From positions 62,001 through 126,000 of the forward strand of contig NZ_PSZE01000005.1 in the NCBI RefSeq assembly GCF_002933465.1: a stretch of DNA of 64,000 bases, given 5' to 3'. Under the pieces are notes generated by a model, which was not told the origin of the DNA, did not search any database, and worked only from the letters and a program-made list of their open reading frames with translations. Shown one piece after another: positions 32,953 to 43,535 of this stretch (its first letter is position 1; each line of letters begins with the position of its first letter). The DNA comes from Nocardia nova (GTDB lineage Bacteria; Actinomycetota; Actinomycetes; Mycobacteriales; Mycobacteriaceae). The position numbers and the translations under genes were made by a program.

Positions 32953-33486
32953 ATGAAAATCGTCACAGCGGCAGCGGTGCTGGCGACCGGTGCGGCCGCA
33001 CTGATTCCGATCGCCGCGTGCTCCTCGGACAACAACAGCAGTCCGGCCGCGGTCACCACGACCACGTCGCACGGCGAGCACACCGATATGCGAAGCAGTC
33101 TCGCCACGACGGCCTCGTCGGTGGTCGGCTCGGCCCTCAACTCCGCGCAGCAGGCGGTGCAGAACGCGATCAACAGCGTCCTGTCCGCGGCGCCGATCAG
33201 CTTCGACAAGGGCAGCTCCGATCTGAGCCCGACCGATGTCGCCACGATCAAAGCGGTGGCGCTTCCGCTCAAGGGCAACGACACCGCGGTCAAGATCGAA
33301 ACCTACGCCGTGGATTCGAATTCCGGGGCGGCCGACTCGCTGGCCGAGGCGCGGGGCAACAACGTCGCCACGGCCCTGCAGAACGAGGGGATCGACAAGG
33401 CTCGCATCACCGTGCACGCGGAAGGCAATCCGATCGAGTCGAACGTGCAGATAGATCAGGCGACGATCTCCGTCACCATGAAGTAG
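32953..33486 (+). CDS. OmpA-family lipoprotein
   Basis: 177 residues. Signal with lipobox IAACSS (Cys about 23), a Ser/Thr-rich linker, a helical stretch, then an OmpA-C-like domain: ISFDKGSSDLSPTDVATIKA, IETYAVDSNSGAADSLAEAR and VATALQNEGI. OmpA-C domains bind peptidoglycan, so this would tether membrane and wall. ATG 32953 has AGGAG 7 nt upstream. The conserved Arg of the family appears in LAEARGNN. Confidence 0.78.
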   Translation: MKIVTAAAVLATGAAALIPIAACSSDNNSSPAAVTTTTSHGEHTDMRSSLATTASSVVGSALNSAQQAVQNAINSVLSAAPISFDKGSSDLSPTDVATIKAVALPLKGNDTAVKIETYAVDSNSGAADSLAEARGNNVATALQNEGIDKARITVHAEGNPIESNVQIDQATISVTMK

Positions 33487-33489
33487 CGG

Positions 33490-33590
33490 TCACCGTTCGG
33501 CGTCCGGATCGCCGCCCTCCACCTCCGTGCGCGTCGATCCGGGCACCAGCACCTTGGTGATCGTCGCCGCCCCGACCACGACGAGCGACC
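33490..33590 (-). pseudogene. Possible C-terminal fragment of a membrane protein
   Basis: Minus-strand frame SLVVVGAATITKVLVPGSTR, with a charged tail and a stop at 33492-33490, looks like the last helix and tail of a membrane protein. It is directly followed upstream by the phosphoribulokinase fragment, with no start. Weak evidence. Confidence 0.25.
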
Positions 33591-33811
33591 TCACGAAAGC
33601 TTGCGCACCAGGCCACCGCCGGACTGGCCGTAATCGCGGAACAGGCTTTCCAGTTCGGTGAGCAGATTGGCTCCGGGCCGAAATGCGAGAAATGCAGGTT
33701 CAGATCGGCTTCGGCCGCCGCCATCGCCACCTGCATTTGGCCGCGATCGTAGCGATGGAACGAATCCCCCTCCACGATCGCGGCATTCAAGGCGTAGTCA
33801 CCCGCGTCGTG
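33591..33811 (-). pseudogene. Phosphoribulokinase fragment with frameshift
   Basis: The minus strand encodes NAAIVEGDSFHRYDRGQMQV and HFSHFGPE, the signature of PrkB-type phosphoribulokinase/uridine kinase proteins. One base is missing near 33672-33676; the next frame continues ANLLTELESLFRDYGQSGGG to a stop at 33591. The P-loop N-terminus and the rest of the protein are absent (two stops lie upstream near 33812-33817). Clearly a decayed remnant of about 70 codons. Confidence 0.6.
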
Positions 33812-34259
33812 TCATCATGGCAAGCGACGACGACCACGGCTCCAGGCAGTGAAACGGCAATCGCCGTTACATCCCGAGCTCAGCTCGAGCGCGGACGTCC
33901 CACTCCGGGGTTCGAGTGGTCGAAGCGCTGCGTTGCGCGCGGGGTTCGTTTGCCGGTGTGTTCATCGCCGTCCTGAGTCCGTTAACCCATTGTCAAGTCC
34001 AAGATACCGTGTGCCCGAAGCATTTTCGACTCTCCAAGGCTGGGACGCCGGGCCCAGGATGTCCGCCGTCGATCCGGCCACCAGCACGGGCGCGCGGGCA
34101 CGGTTCGCAACCGCCCCACCGAACGAGGCCAGGCCGGCCGGGGAAACGCTCGGCGCCGCCGATGAGTAGGCCGAACGCGTCGGGATCGCGTGGGAGCGCA
34201 TACTTACTGAATCGGACATCGCCGACGGTCCCAGCACACGCGGAGGAGCGACAACGCCC
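33812..34259. other. Gene-free stretch before the MarR gene
   Basis: About 450 nt with only short, family-less frames on both strands. It should contain the MarR promoter; no clear hexamers or dyads were found. Adjacent to the decayed kinase, it may be further degraded coding DNA. Confidence 0.35.
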
Positions 34260-34718
34260 ATGATCCAGCAGGAGCGCGCACGCAGCGCGGAGGAACTTGC
34301 CGAGGCGGCGGATCTGTATTTCGCGCTCGGCAGGATCACCCGGCTGCTGCGGCGCTCCGGTGACCTGGGCTCACTGAGTCCTGGCTCGGCGGCGGCACTG
34401 GGCACCCTGGTGCGCAGCAGCCCGATGCGGCTGGGCGATCTGGCCGCCGCCGAACACGTCACCGCCCCCACGATGTCGCGTATCGTGTCGGGCCTGGAGA
34501 AGTGCGGATATCTCGAACGCACCGCCGACCCGGCCGACGGCAGAGCTCAGTTGCTGACCGTCACCGAACAGGCCAAATCGCTGGTCAACGGGCTCACCTC
34601 GGCCCGGATCCAGCGCTTTGCCGCGGCCCTTGACGATATCGATCCGCAACAGCGCCGCACGCTCGGCGACGCACTGGCCGCGCTGGTCGCACGGCTCGAC
34701 GACGACGGCTCCCCGTAA
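34260..34718 (+). CDS. MarR-family regulator
   Basis: 152 residues. Winged helix: LSPGSAAALGTLVRSSPMRL, then LAAAEHVTAPTMSRIVSGLE (recognition helix about 60-80) and YLERTADPADGRAQLLTVT (wing). ATG 34260 follows GGAGGAG at 11 nt. Located upstream of and in the same direction as an aldo/keto reductase that has its own MerR-type promoter. Effector unknown. Confidence 0.83.
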   Translation: MIQQERARSAEELAEAADLYFALGRITRLLRRSGDLGSLSPGSAAALGTLVRSSPMRLGDLAAAEHVTAPTMSRIVSGLEKCGYLERTADPADGRAQLLTVTEQAKSLVNGLTSARIQRFAAALDDIDPQQRRTLGDALAALVARLDDDGSP

Positions 34719-34722
34719 CGGC

Positions 34723-34753
34723 TTGACGTGGAGCGCACTCCAAGTCGTAGCGT
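34723..34753 (+). promoter_or_regulatory. MerR-type promoter of the aldo/keto reductase
   Basis: TTGACG (34723-34728) and TAGCGT (34748-34753) are 19 nt apart, with TGGAG, 4 nt, CTCCA as a dyad in the spacer. This architecture is typical for activation by MerR regulators of stress or aldehyde response. No MerR gene is adjacent. Confidence 0.65.
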
Positions 34754-34760
34754 CGGCCCC

Positions 34761-34816
34761 ATGAGTTCGCAGGGACTCACCATCCAATCCGATGGCACCT
34801 CAGGAGGACCGCTCGC

Positions 34817-34820
<4 letters not shown>
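34761..34820 (+). CDS. Possible 19-residue leader peptide
   Basis: ATG 34761, about 7 nt after the -10, opens a 19-codon frame ([10 protein letters not shown] and following) that ends in TGA overlapping the aldo/keto reductase ATG (ATGA, 34817-34820). Could couple translation to the enzyme gene. No family support. Confidence 0.3.
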
Positions 34821-35800
<980 letters not shown>

Positions 35801-35821
35801 TGAGCCGCCGGCGAACGGTGA

Positions 35822-36211
35822 TCAATGCGGGACGTCGACCGTCAGCGTGACCGGGGTGTCCGCGGCGACCGGCGTCCCCGCCTCCGGCTGCTGGGCGGTG
35901 ACCGTCCAGGGAGTCGTCGCGGCGCTCGGATCGTGCATCACATCGCGTCCGTCCGCAGTGGTGACACCGGTGACGTCGAAGCACAGCGCCGCACCGACCA
36001 CGGTCTGTCCCAGTGGCTTTCCGCGGAAGTCGGGTAGCGGGCGCGGCCAGGGCTGCGCGCCGCAGTCATGGCCGGCCGCCGCGACCGAACTCGATTGCGC
36101 CGCAGCGGATGTCGTGGTCGTGCCGCTCGCCTGGTCGTCGGAGGAGCCGCCGCACGCTCCGACGGTGCAGGCGACAGCGAGCAGGGATGCGGCGAATGCG
36201 ATGCGGCGCAT
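35822..36211 (-). CDS. PASTA-domain lipoprotein
   Basis: 129 residues from ATG 36211 (GAAGGA upstream). Lipobox VGACG with Cys about 20, then a Ser/Thr linker and a single PASTA-like module: LPDFRGKPLGQTVVGAAL, then VTAQQPEAGTPVAADTPVTL. Two Cys (HDCGAQ, ALCFDV) may pair. PASTA modules bind peptidoglycan or beta-lactams; here probably a small wall-binding lipoprotein. Confidence 0.75.
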   Translation of the reverse strand: MRRIAFAASLLAVACTVGACGGSSDDQASGTTTTSAAAQSSSVAAAGHDCGAQPWPRPLPDFRGKPLGQTVVGAALCFDVTGVTTADGRDVMHDPSAATTPWTVTAQQPEAGTPVAADTPVTLTVDVPH

Positions 36212-36600
36212 GGATGTCCTTCGGATCGAGCGGCGTGTTCGGCGCCGCCGACCAGCGAACGGGCGCGCGTGCAAGGCACCCTAATACGCGATCGGTCACC
36301 GATCGAATCGGCCGGATCACCGCCGGAATATGCCATGTGGTCGGCGGCCGTTCGGAACGCTCCACAACGCAGACGCCGGGCGGTGAGCTCCGAGGGACAG
36401 CGCACGTCTCGAACCCCACCCGATACACCCGATGCCGGCATCGGCGATCTCGTGGTTCCGAACGAACCGCCCGAGGGGATTCTGCTCCGAAAATGCCACG
36501 CGCCTATCATCTTTCGGGGTTACGAACCAGTCAATTTCCAATCACTGTGTGGCAACGGCGGATTCGGCGGGCACCGGCGCGCTGCTGTGGCGAGGGCCGG

Positions 36601-36738
36601 ACCGGCGGGTACACGGCGGTTTCCATCGCGGACCTCACCGCGGCTTCCGGGGTCAGCAACGGCACGATCTATCACCATTTCGGCGCCAAGGACGGCGTGC
36701 TGGCCGAACTGCCGCACGGTGTGCTGCTCCCTGGACTG
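36601..36738 (+). pseudogene. TetR helix-turn-helix remnant
   Basis: The plus frame encodes GYTAVSIADLTAASGVSNGT then IYHHFGAKDGVLAEL, an unmistakable TetR DNA-binding domain. There is no start codon in a suitable position and no ligand-binding domain; the frame soon becomes low-similarity sequence and meets the convergent CBS gene. The roughly 390 nt upstream (36212-36600) show no supported gene. A remnant. Confidence 0.65.
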
Positions 36739-36842
36739 ACCAACGAGGCCCCCGCCGGTGGCCGCGGCCGGAGTGCCGGAAACCGGGCCGCACGTCAGTC
36801 ACCCGGCGGAAGGCTGATCGGCTGCCACCACCTGCGGGATGC

Positions 36843-37271
36843 TCAACCGTGCAGGTACTGCTCGAGGTGTTCGCGCTCGTCCTGCAACTCCGAGATCGCG
36901 CTCTTGACCACATCTCCGATACTGACGATCCCGACCATTCGTCCGTGATCGACGACCGGCAGATGCCGGATCCGATGTTCGGTCATCGTCGCGCGCAAAC
37001 TCTCCACCCGATCCTCGGGCGAGCAGGTGTGCACGATCGCGGTCATGATGTCGGACACCGGCCGGGTCAACAGCTGCGCACCCTGTCTGTGCAGGCAGCG
37101 GACCACATCCCGCTCCGAGACGATCCCGTCCAGTGCGCCGCCGCCACCGCACACCACCACCGCGCCGACATTGTGTTCGGCCAGCACCGCCAGCAATCTG
37201 TCGACCGTCGCCTCCGGCGCGATCGTCACCACACCGGCCCCCTTGTTGCGCAAAACCTCCGAAATTCGCAT
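36843..37271 (-). CDS. Two-CBS-domain protein
   Basis: 142 residues composed of a CBS pair: GAGVVTIAPEATVDRLLAVL with GIVSERDVVR (first), and VHTCSPEDRVESLRATM with HLPVVDHGRMVGIVSIGDVV (second). Such stand-alone pairs bind adenine nucleotides and act as energy sensors. ATG 37271 is preferred; ATG 37298 would add 9 residues. Divergent from the response-regulator-like gene. Confidence 0.83.
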   Translation of the reverse strand: MRISEVLRNKGAGVVTIAPEATVDRLLAVLAEHNVGAVVVCGGGGALDGIVSERDVVRCLHRQGAQLLTRPVSDIMTAIVHTCSPEDRVESLRATMTEHRIRHLPVVDHGRMVGIVSIGDVVKSAISELQDEREHLEQYLHG

Positions 37272-37501
37272 CGTCCACCGCCCTGTCGAGCCTGTCATTG
37301 TTACGCCCTGCCGGGACAGTTCTGCCGCCGAACTGCCGCCGCTTATAAGGATCGCGCGTTTTCTGCGCGGTGACCAGCAACGATTCCGATCGGCACGATC
37401 AACCTCGCGATGAATCCGGGCGGCGAGCGCCACGCCCGGCGCGGGGCCGTTGCCGCTCGAGCTGCCACCGCGGCCGACCTGATGGACGTAGCATCCCAAG
37501 T

Positions 37502-37909
37502 GTGGCCGATGCGAACCGTCCCGCGCTGCGGGTTCTCGTCTACAGCAGCGATGCCGACACCCGTCGCCAGGTGATGCTGGCGCTGGGTAAGCACCCGCAT
37601 CCCGACCTGCCGCCGTTCGACTACCGCGAGACCGCCACCGCACCGGTGGTGATCGAGCAGTTCGACGCCGGCGGGATCGACCTGGCCATTCTCGACGGTG
37701 AGGCCGCCCCCACCGGCGGAATGGGGCTGGCCAAACAGCTCAAGGACGAAATCGCCGACTGCCCGCCCATCGTGGTGCTGACCGGCAGGGCCGACGATGC
37801 CTGGCTCGCCGCCTGGTCCCGGGCCGAGGCGGCGGTCGCGCATCCGCTGGACCCGTTCCAGCTCACCTCGGCGGTCACCACGGCTCTCAACGCTCGCCCC
37901 GCCGCCTGA
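37502..37909 (+). CDS. Response-regulator-like protein upstream of nuo
   Basis: 135 residues, receiver domain only. The phosphoacceptor Asp is in LAILDGEAAPTGG, Thr in VVLTGRADD, but the conserved Lys of KP is His here (AVAHPLDPF), so phosphotransfer may be altered. No output domain. In M. tuberculosis the similar Rv3143 lies just before the nuo operon, and work on it reports binding to the NuoD subunit. Start GTG 37502 gives the homologous length; the frame extends further 5' without similarity. Confidence 0.78.
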   Translation: MADANRPALRVLVYSSDADTRRQVMLALGKHPHPDLPPFDYRETATAPVVIEQFDAGGIDLAILDGEAAPTGGMGLAKQLKDEIADCPPIVVLTGRADDAWLAAWSRAEAAVAHPLDPFQLTSAVTTALNARPAA

Positions 37910-38252
37910 TCAGCGTTTTCCCGGTCGGCCGATAACTTCGTGGGCCGACCCTTCTGGTGCCTGTCGAGGGTCGCGGCGCGCCCGGCCACGGGGAGGCCAT
38001 TGCGCCGTTTCGGTCATAAGTGACAGTTCCGAATTCGATCAAACACCGGGGCGGAACCGTCAGCATTCAGAAAGAGCGGTTGTAGGCTGTGCTGTAGCTC
38101 ACACGAGCGTGGCTGTTGATATGAATGGCGCCCCGCCTGCCTGTCGTCCCGCGCTCGCGCTCGAGCTGCGCTTCGGGGTGAGACTGGCCCGGCAGACGAC
38201 GATGTCAGCCCCGCCTCGGCAGTTGCCGGCGAGGGAGAGGGGTTGTGCCGTT
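37910..38252. other. Leader region of the nuo operon
   Basis: 343 nt without a supported gene. It holds the CRP/GlxR-like site at 38088-38103 and presumably the nuo promoter; a possible -10 TAGGCT is at 38083-38088, but the -35 is unclear. Confidence 0.5.
38088..38103. promoter_or_regulatory. CRP/GlxR-like binding site
   Basis: TGTGCTGTAGCTCACA matches the actinobacterial CRP/GlxR consensus (TGTGA, 2 nt, TA, 2 nt, TCACA) except for one base. It lies about 150 nt before nuoA, overlapping a possible -10, which would fit cAMP-dependent control of respiration. Confidence 0.55.
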
Positions 38253-38633
38253 GTGAATACCCAGGTGCCGACTCTTGTGCTCGGTGCGATCGCTGCGGCG
38301 TTCGCGCTGGGATCGGTGTTGCTGGCGGCCGTGATCGGCCCGAAACGCTACAACCGAGCCAAACTCGAAGCCTACGAATGCGGTATCGAACCCACCCCGC
38401 ACGCCATCGCCGGCGGGCCGGGAAATGCTGCGGGACAACGCTTTCCGGTGAAGTACTACCTCACCGCGATGCTGTTCATCATCTTCGACATCGAGATCGT
38501 ATTCCTCTATCCGTGGGCGGTGCACTTCGATGCCCTCGGCGTCTTCGGGTTGGCGGCCATGGCGCTGTTCATTGTCAACGTCTCGGTTGCCTACGCCTAC
38601 GAGTGGAGGCGCGGCGGCTTGAGCTGGGACTGA
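38253..38633 (+). CDS. nuoA: NADH-quinone oxidoreductase subunit A
   Basis: 126 residues, three transmembrane helices. Typical NuoA motifs: YECGIEPTP after helix 1, then PVKYYLTAMLFIIFDIEIVF (helix 2 with conserved acidic residues) and a third helix near the C-terminus (YAYEWRRGGLSWD). Start GTG 38253 with GGGAGAGGGG about 11 nt upstream. First gene of the 14-subunit operon. Confidence 0.95.
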   Translation: MNTQVPTLVLGAIAAAFALGSVLLAAVIGPKRYNRAKLEAYECGIEPTPHAIAGGPGNAAGQRFPVKYYLTAMLFIIFDIEIVFLYPWAVHFDALGVFGLAAMALFIVNVSVAYAYEWRRGGLSWD

Positions 38634-38641
38634 ACGCGGGC

Positions 38642-38700
38642 GGGCCGATCGGCCCGTCGGCACCGCATACCCAACCCGTCGTCCCGGCGTCCGCCGGGAC
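38642..38700. repeat. Inverted repeats between nuoA and nuoB
   Basis: A 14-bp perfect palindrome GGGCCGATCGGCCC (38642-38655) and a hairpin GTCCCGGC (38681-38688), 4-nt loop, GCCGGGAC (38693-38700). It fills the only large gap (103 nt) inside the otherwise tight operon. Resembles dispersed intergenic palindromes; could process or attenuate the mRNA. Confidence 0.6.
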
Positions 38701-38736
38701 CGAGGATTCGCACACGGAAGTGAGAGTTGATCCGAG

Positions 38737-39291
38737 ATGGGGCTCGAGGAGAAATTGCCCAGCGGCTTCCTGCTGAGCACGGTCGAACAGTTCGCCGGAT
38801 ACCTGCGTAAGGGCTCGCTGTGGCCCGCGACGTTCGGGCTGGCCTGCTGCGCGATCGAGATGATGGCCACGGGAGCCGGGCGCTTCGACAGCGCCCGCTT
38901 CGGGATGGAGGTCTTCCGCGCCTCCCCCCGGCAGGCGGACCTGATGATCGTCGCCGGCCGGGTCAGCCAGAAGATGGCGCCGGTGCTGCGGCAGGTCTAC
39001 GACCAGATGACCGAACCCAAATGGGTGCTGGCGATGGGGGTGTGCGCCTCCTCCGGCGGCATGTTCAACAACTACGCCATCGTGCAGGGTGTCGATCATG
39101 TTGTGCCCGTGGACATCTACCTGCCCGGCTGTCCGCCGCGCCCGGAGATGTTGCTGCACGCCATCTTGAAACTGCACGAGAAGATCCAGCAGATGCCGCT
39201 GGGTGTCGACCGCGCCGAGGCGGTGCGCGCGGCCGAGGCCGCCGCGCTCGCCTCCACCCCCACGATCCGGATGGAGGGGTTGCTGCGATGA
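38737..39291 (+). CDS. nuoB: NADH-quinone oxidoreductase subunit B
   Basis: 184 residues. Ligands of the terminal cluster N2 are Cys37 and Cys38 ([11 protein letters not shown]), Cys103 (GVCASSGG) and Cys132 (LPGCPPRP). Hands electrons to quinone at the NuoB-NuoD interface. The stop overlaps the nuoC start by 4 nt. Confidence 0.96.
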   Translation: MGLEEKLPSGFLLSTVEQFAGYLRKGSLWPATFGLACCAIEMMATGAGRFDSARFGMEVFRASPRQADLMIVAGRVSQKMAPVLRQVYDQMTEPKWVLAMGVCASSGGMFNNYAIVQGVDHVVPVDIYLPGCPPRPEMLLHAILKLHEKIQQMPLGVDRAEAVRAAEAAALASTPTIRMEGLLR

Positions 39292-40088
39292 GCCTGGACG
39301 CACCGCGCAGCGCCGGCGATCCGCCCGACAGCCCCGCGGATATCGAATCCTCCTCCGGCTCGGGCGGTTCCGGCCCGGCCGGCGAACCGGCGATCGAACC
39401 CGAGTCGCGCGGCCCCTCCCCCGACCGGCCCGACGACGAGGTCATCGGCGTGCGCCGCGGCATGTTCGGCGTCAGGGGCACCGGTGACACCTCCGGGTAC
39501 GGGCGGCTGGTCCGGACCGTCGCGCTGCCCGGGAGTACCCCCGCGCCCTACGGTTCCTATTTCGACGAGGTGGTCGCCGCCCTGGCGCAGTCGGTGGGAG
39601 ACGACGCATTCCGCGCCGCGATCGAGAAGATCGTGGTCTTCGCCGGGGAACTGACCCTGCACGTGCGGCGGGAACGGGTGGTCGAGGTGGCGCACGCGCT
39701 GCGCGACGACCCGGCGTTGCGCTTCGAACTGTGCCTCGGCGTGAACGGCGTGCACTATCCGGACGACACGGGTCGCGAACTGCACGCCGCCTACCACCTG
39801 CTGTCGATCACGCACAATCGCCGGGTGCGGGTCGAGGTGTCGGTGCCGGATTCGGATCCGCATATGCCCTCGCTGTTCGCGGTGTATCCGACCACCGACT
39901 GGCACGAGCGCGAAACCTACGACTTCTTCGGCATCGTCTTCGACGGTCACCCGTCGCTGACGCGGATCATGATGCCCGACGACTGGCGTGGACATCCGCA
40001 ACGCAAGGACTACCCGCTCGGCGGGATCCCGGTCGAATACAAGGGCGCGCGTATTCCGCCGCCGGACCAGCGGAGGACCTACAGCTGA
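39288..40088 (+). CDS. nuoC: NADH-quinone oxidoreductase subunit C
   Basis: 266 residues. The first about 65 are a Ser/Gly/Pro/Asp-rich extension, then the 30-kDa subunit fold; signature [20 protein letters not shown] is followed by [20 protein letters not shown]. Peripheral-arm structural subunit. Not fused to nuoD (its stop shares one base with the nuoD ATG). Confidence 0.95.
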   Translation: MSLDAPRSAGDPPDSPADIESSSGSGGSGPAGEPAIEPESRGPSPDRPDDEVIGVRRGMFGVRGTGDTSGYGRLVRTVALPGSTPAPYGSYFDEVVAALAQSVGDDAFRAAIEKIVVFAGELTLHVRRERVVEVAHALRDDPALRFELCLGVNGVHYPDDTGRELHAAYHLLSITHNRRVRVEVSVPDSDPHMPSLFAVYPTTDWHERETYDFFGIVFDGHPSLTRIMMPDDWRGHPQRKDYPLGGIPVEYKGARIPPPDQRRTYS

Positions 40089-41419
40089 TGAACCCCACCG
40101 AAATCACCGGCGCCGCAACGGATCCGGTCGCCGATAGCCCGGCGGTCACGGTCGTCGGACAGGACTGGGACGATGTGCGCGAGGCCCTCGACGGCGCCGC
40201 TGAGGAGCGCATCGTCGTCAATATGGGACCGCAGCATCCGTCCACGCACGGCGTGCTACGGCTGATCCTCGAGATCGAGGGCGAAACGGTCACCGAGGCG
40301 CGCTGCGGAATCGGCTACCTGCACACCGGCATCGAGAAGAATCTCGAATTCCGCAACTGGGTGCAGGGCGTCACGTTCGTGACCCGGATGGACTACCTGT
40401 CCCCGCTGTTCAACGAGACGGCCTACTGCCTGGCGGTGGAAAAGCTGCTCGGCATCACCGACGATATTCCCGCTCGAGTGAACATCGTTCGCGTCATGCT
40501 CATGGAACTCAACCGCATCTCCTCGCATCTGGTGGCGCTGGCCACCGGAGGTATGGAACTCGGCGCGCTGACACCGATGCTGTTCGGATTCCGCGAGCGC
40601 GAGCTGATCCTCGACATCTTCGAAACGGTCACCGGACTGCGAATGAACCACGCCTACGTCCGTCCGGGCGGACTGGCGCAGGATCTGCCGCCCGACGCGG
40701 TGGGCAAGATCCGAGATCTACTGGCGCTCATGCCGAAACGGCTGCGCGATATGGAGTTGCTGCTCAACGAGAACCCGATCTTCAAGGCCCGCACCCGCGG
40801 CATCGGCTATCTCGACCTGGCCTCGTGTATGGCATTGGGAGTGACGGGCCCGGTCCTGCGCTCGACCGGGCTGCCGCACGATCTGCGCAAGTCGCAGCCG
40901 TACTGCGGCTACGAGGGCTACGAGTTCGACGTCATGACCGACACCGGATGCGACTGCTACGGCCGCTACCTGATCCGCATCAAGGAGATGAAGGAGTCGC
41001 TGAAGATCGTCGAGCAGTGCCTCGACAAACTCCGTCCGGGCCCGGTCATGGTGTCGGACAAGAAGATCGCGTGGCCGGCCGACCTGACACTCGGCCCCGA
41101 CGGACTCGGCAATTCCGCCGAATATATCGGCACCATCATGGGCACCTCGATGGAGGCGCTGATCCACCACTTCAAGCTGGTCACCGAAGGGATGCGGGTG
41201 CCGCCCGGCCAGGTGTACGCATCGGTGGAGTCCCCGCGCGGCGAACTCGGCGTCCACATGGTCTCCGACGGCGGAACCCGGCCCTACCGTGTGCATTTCC
41301 GCGATCCCTCGTTCACGAATCTGCAGGCCGTGGCGGCGATGTGCGAAGGCGGCATGGTCGCCGACGTGATCGCCTCCGTGGCCAGCATCGACCCGGTGAT
41401 GGGTGGTGTCGACCGATGA
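40088..41419 (+). CDS. nuoD: NADH-quinone oxidoreductase subunit D
   Basis: 443 residues, 49-kDa subunit forming the quinone pocket. Conserved [15 protein letters not shown] (His of the quinone site, about residues 45-59), [22 protein letters not shown], and C-terminal [10 protein letters not shown] with [12 protein letters not shown] overlaps the nuoC stop by one base. Confidence 0.96.
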   Translation: MNPTEITGAATDPVADSPAVTVVGQDWDDVREALDGAAEERIVVNMGPQHPSTHGVLRLILEIEGETVTEARCGIGYLHTGIEKNLEFRNWVQGVTFVTRMDYLSPLFNETAYCLAVEKLLGITDDIPARVNIVRVMLMELNRISSHLVALATGGMELGALTPMLFGFRERELILDIFETVTGLRMNHAYVRPGGLAQDLPPDAVGKIRDLLALMPKRLRDMELLLNENPIFKARTRGIGYLDLASCMALGVTGPVLRSTGLPHDLRKSQPYCGYEGYEFDVMTDTGCDCYGRYLIRIKEMKESLKIVEQCLDKLRPGPVMVSDKKIAWPADLTLGPDGLGNSAEYIGTIMGTSMEALIHHFKLVTEGMRVPPGQVYASVESPRGELGVHMVSDGGTRPYRVHFRDPSFTNLQAVAAMCEGGMVADVIASVASIDPVMGGVDR

Positions 41420-42177
41420 CAGCCGAACCGATTCCCGCGACCACGACCGGTCGCGACCCGATCCTGCTGCGGTTGTCGCAGCGGCCCGTCCCCTACCCGC
41501 CGCAGGTGCAGAAGAATCTGCGGGCGGAGGCACGCGAGATCATCGACCGCTATCCGCACTCGCGTTCGGCGCTGCTGCCACTGCTGCATCTGGTGCAGAG
41601 CGTCGAAGGATACGTCAGCGGCACCGGGATCGGGTTCTGCGCCGAACAACTCGGGCTCACCGACGCCGAAGTCACCGCGGTCGCCACCTTCTACTCGATG
41701 TATCGCCGCACACCGACCGGCGACTATCACGTCGGAGTCTGCACCAATACGCTGTGCGCGGTCATGGGCGGCGACGAGATCCTGGCCGCGCTCACCCGCC
41801 ACCTAGAGATCACCCCCGGGGAAACGACCGCCGACGGGTCCATCACGCTGGAACACCTGGAGTGCAACGCCGCCTGCGATTACGCACCGGTCGTCATGGT
41901 GAACTGGGAATTCTTCGACAACCAGACCCCAGAATCGGCCCGCGCGCTCGCCGATGCGCTGCGAGCCGGCCGCGAGGTCACCGGCACCCGCAGCAGCGCA
42001 CCGTTGTGCACCTTCCGCGAAACAGCCCGCATCCTTGCCGGATTCCCGGATCGGCGGCCCGACGCCAACGACGGCACCCCCGGAGAAGCCACGCTCGCTG
42101 GTCTGCGTGCGGTGACCGAGCAGTCGACACCTGCTGCGCCGCATCATGATTCGGATAGTGAACAGGGGCAACGATGA
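41416..42177 (+). CDS. nuoE: NADH-quinone oxidoreductase subunit E
   Basis: 253 residues, thioredoxin-like [2Fe-2S] subunit. Ligand Cys in [14 protein letters not shown] and [13 protein letters not shown]. It has a C-terminal extension of about 60 residues beyond the core. Overlaps nuoD and nuoF by 4 nt each. Confidence 0.95.
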   Translation: MTAEPIPATTTGRDPILLRLSQRPVPYPPQVQKNLRAEAREIIDRYPHSRSALLPLLHLVQSVEGYVSGTGIGFCAEQLGLTDAEVTAVATFYSMYRRTPTGDYHVGVCTNTLCAVMGGDEILAALTRHLEITPGETTADGSITLEHLECNAACDYAPVVMVNWEFFDNQTPESARALADALRAGREVTGTRSSAPLCTFRETARILAGFPDRRPDANDGTPGEATLAGLRAVTEQSTPAAPHHDSDSEQGQR

Positions 42178-43535
42178 TGACGCTCGCGCCCGTACTCACC
42201 CGCTACTGGGATCAGCCGCAGTCGTGGACCCTCGACACCTACCGGGCCCACGACGGCTATCGTGCCCTGTCCCGGGCACTGGGCATGCATCCCGACGAGG
42301 TCATCGCCACGGTGAAAGACGCCGGGCTGCGCGGCCGCGGCGGCGCCGGATTTCCCACCGGCATGAAGTGGGGTTTCATCCCGCAGGATCCCGAGGGATC
42401 GCCGGCGGCCGGTAAGCCGCACTACCTGGTGGTCAACGCCGACGAATCCGAACCCGGCACCTGCAAGGACATTCCGTTGATGATGGCGACCCCGCACGTG
42501 CTGGTCGAGGGCGCCATCATCGCCGCCTATGCCATCCGCGCCGCCCATGCGTTCATCTATCTGCGCGGCGAAGTCGTGCCGGTGCTGCGCCGGCTGCAGA
42601 CCGCCGTCGAAGAGGCCTATGCCGCAGGCTATCTGGGCCGCGACATCCTCGGTTCGGGTTTCGACCTCGACCTGATCGTGCACGCCGGGGCCGGCGCCTA
42701 CATCTGCGGTGAGGAAACCGCCCTGCTGGATTCGCTCGAGGGCCGCCGCGGCCAGCCTCGCCTGCGGCCGCCCTTCCCCGCTGTCGCCGGGCTGTACGCC
42801 TGCCCGACCGTGGTCAACAATGTGGAGTCGATCGCGAGTGTGCCCGCCATCCTGCACAACGGCGTCGAATGGTTCCGTTCGATGGGGTCGGAGAAATCGC
42901 CCGGCTTCACTCTGTACTCACTGTCCGGGCACGTCACCCGGCCGGGGCAGTACGAGGCGCCGCTGGGTGTGACGCTGCGCGAACTTCTCGGCCACGCCGG
43001 CGGTGTGCGCGCCGGGCACACCCTGAAGTTCTGGACTCCCGGCGGCTCCTCCACGCCCTTGTTCACCGCCGAACACCTCGATGTGCCACTGGACTACGAA
43101 CATGTGGGCGCGGCCGGATCCATGCTGGGCACCAAGGCATTACAGATCTTCGACGACACCACCTGCGTGGTCCGCGCGGTTCTGCGCTGGACGGAGTTCT
43201 ACGCTCACGAATCCTGCGGAAAATGCACCCCCTGCCGGGAGGGCACCTACTGGTTGGTGCAGTTGCTGCAACGACTGGAGTCCGGCGGCGGTACCGACGC
43301 CGATCTGGACACCCTGCTCGATATCGCCGACAACATCAACGGCAAATCGTTCTGCGCGCTCGGCGACGGTGCGGCGAGCCCGATCGTGTCCTCTCTCGGA
43401 CACTTCCGCGACGAATACACCGAACACATCCGGCTGGGCCGGTGTCCGTTCGATCCCGCTCGCTCGACCGCCTGGGCCGCCGCCACGGCGGCGAATGCCA
43501 CCACCGCAGCGACGCCTGCCGAAGGAGTGCGATGA
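42174..43535 (+). CDS. nuoF: NADH-quinone oxidoreductase subunit F
   Basis: 453 residues. NADH/FMN-binding motif [15 protein letters not shown] (about 55-69), [31 protein letters not shown], and [4Fe-4S] cluster ligands in [13 protein letters not shown] plus a later Cys (SFCALGDGA). Entry point of electrons from NADH. Confidence 0.96.
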   Translation: MMTLAPVLTRYWDQPQSWTLDTYRAHDGYRALSRALGMHPDEVIATVKDAGLRGRGGAGFPTGMKWGFIPQDPEGSPAAGKPHYLVVNADESEPGTCKDIPLMMATPHVLVEGAIIAAYAIRAAHAFIYLRGEVVPVLRRLQTAVEEAYAAGYLGRDILGSGFDLDLIVHAGAGAYICGEETALLDSLEGRRGQPRLRPPFPAVAGLYACPTVVNNVESIASVPAILHNGVEWFRSMGSEKSPGFTLYSLSGHVTRPGQYEAPLGVTLRELLGHAGGVRAGHTLKFWTPGGSSTPLFTAEHLDVPLDYEHVGAAGSMLGTKALQIFDDTTCVVRAVLRWTEFYAHESCGKCTPCREGTYWLVQLLQRLESGGGTDADLDTLLDIADNINGKSFCALGDGAASPIVSSLGHFRDEYTEHIRLGRCPFDPARSTAWAAATAANATTAATPAEGVR

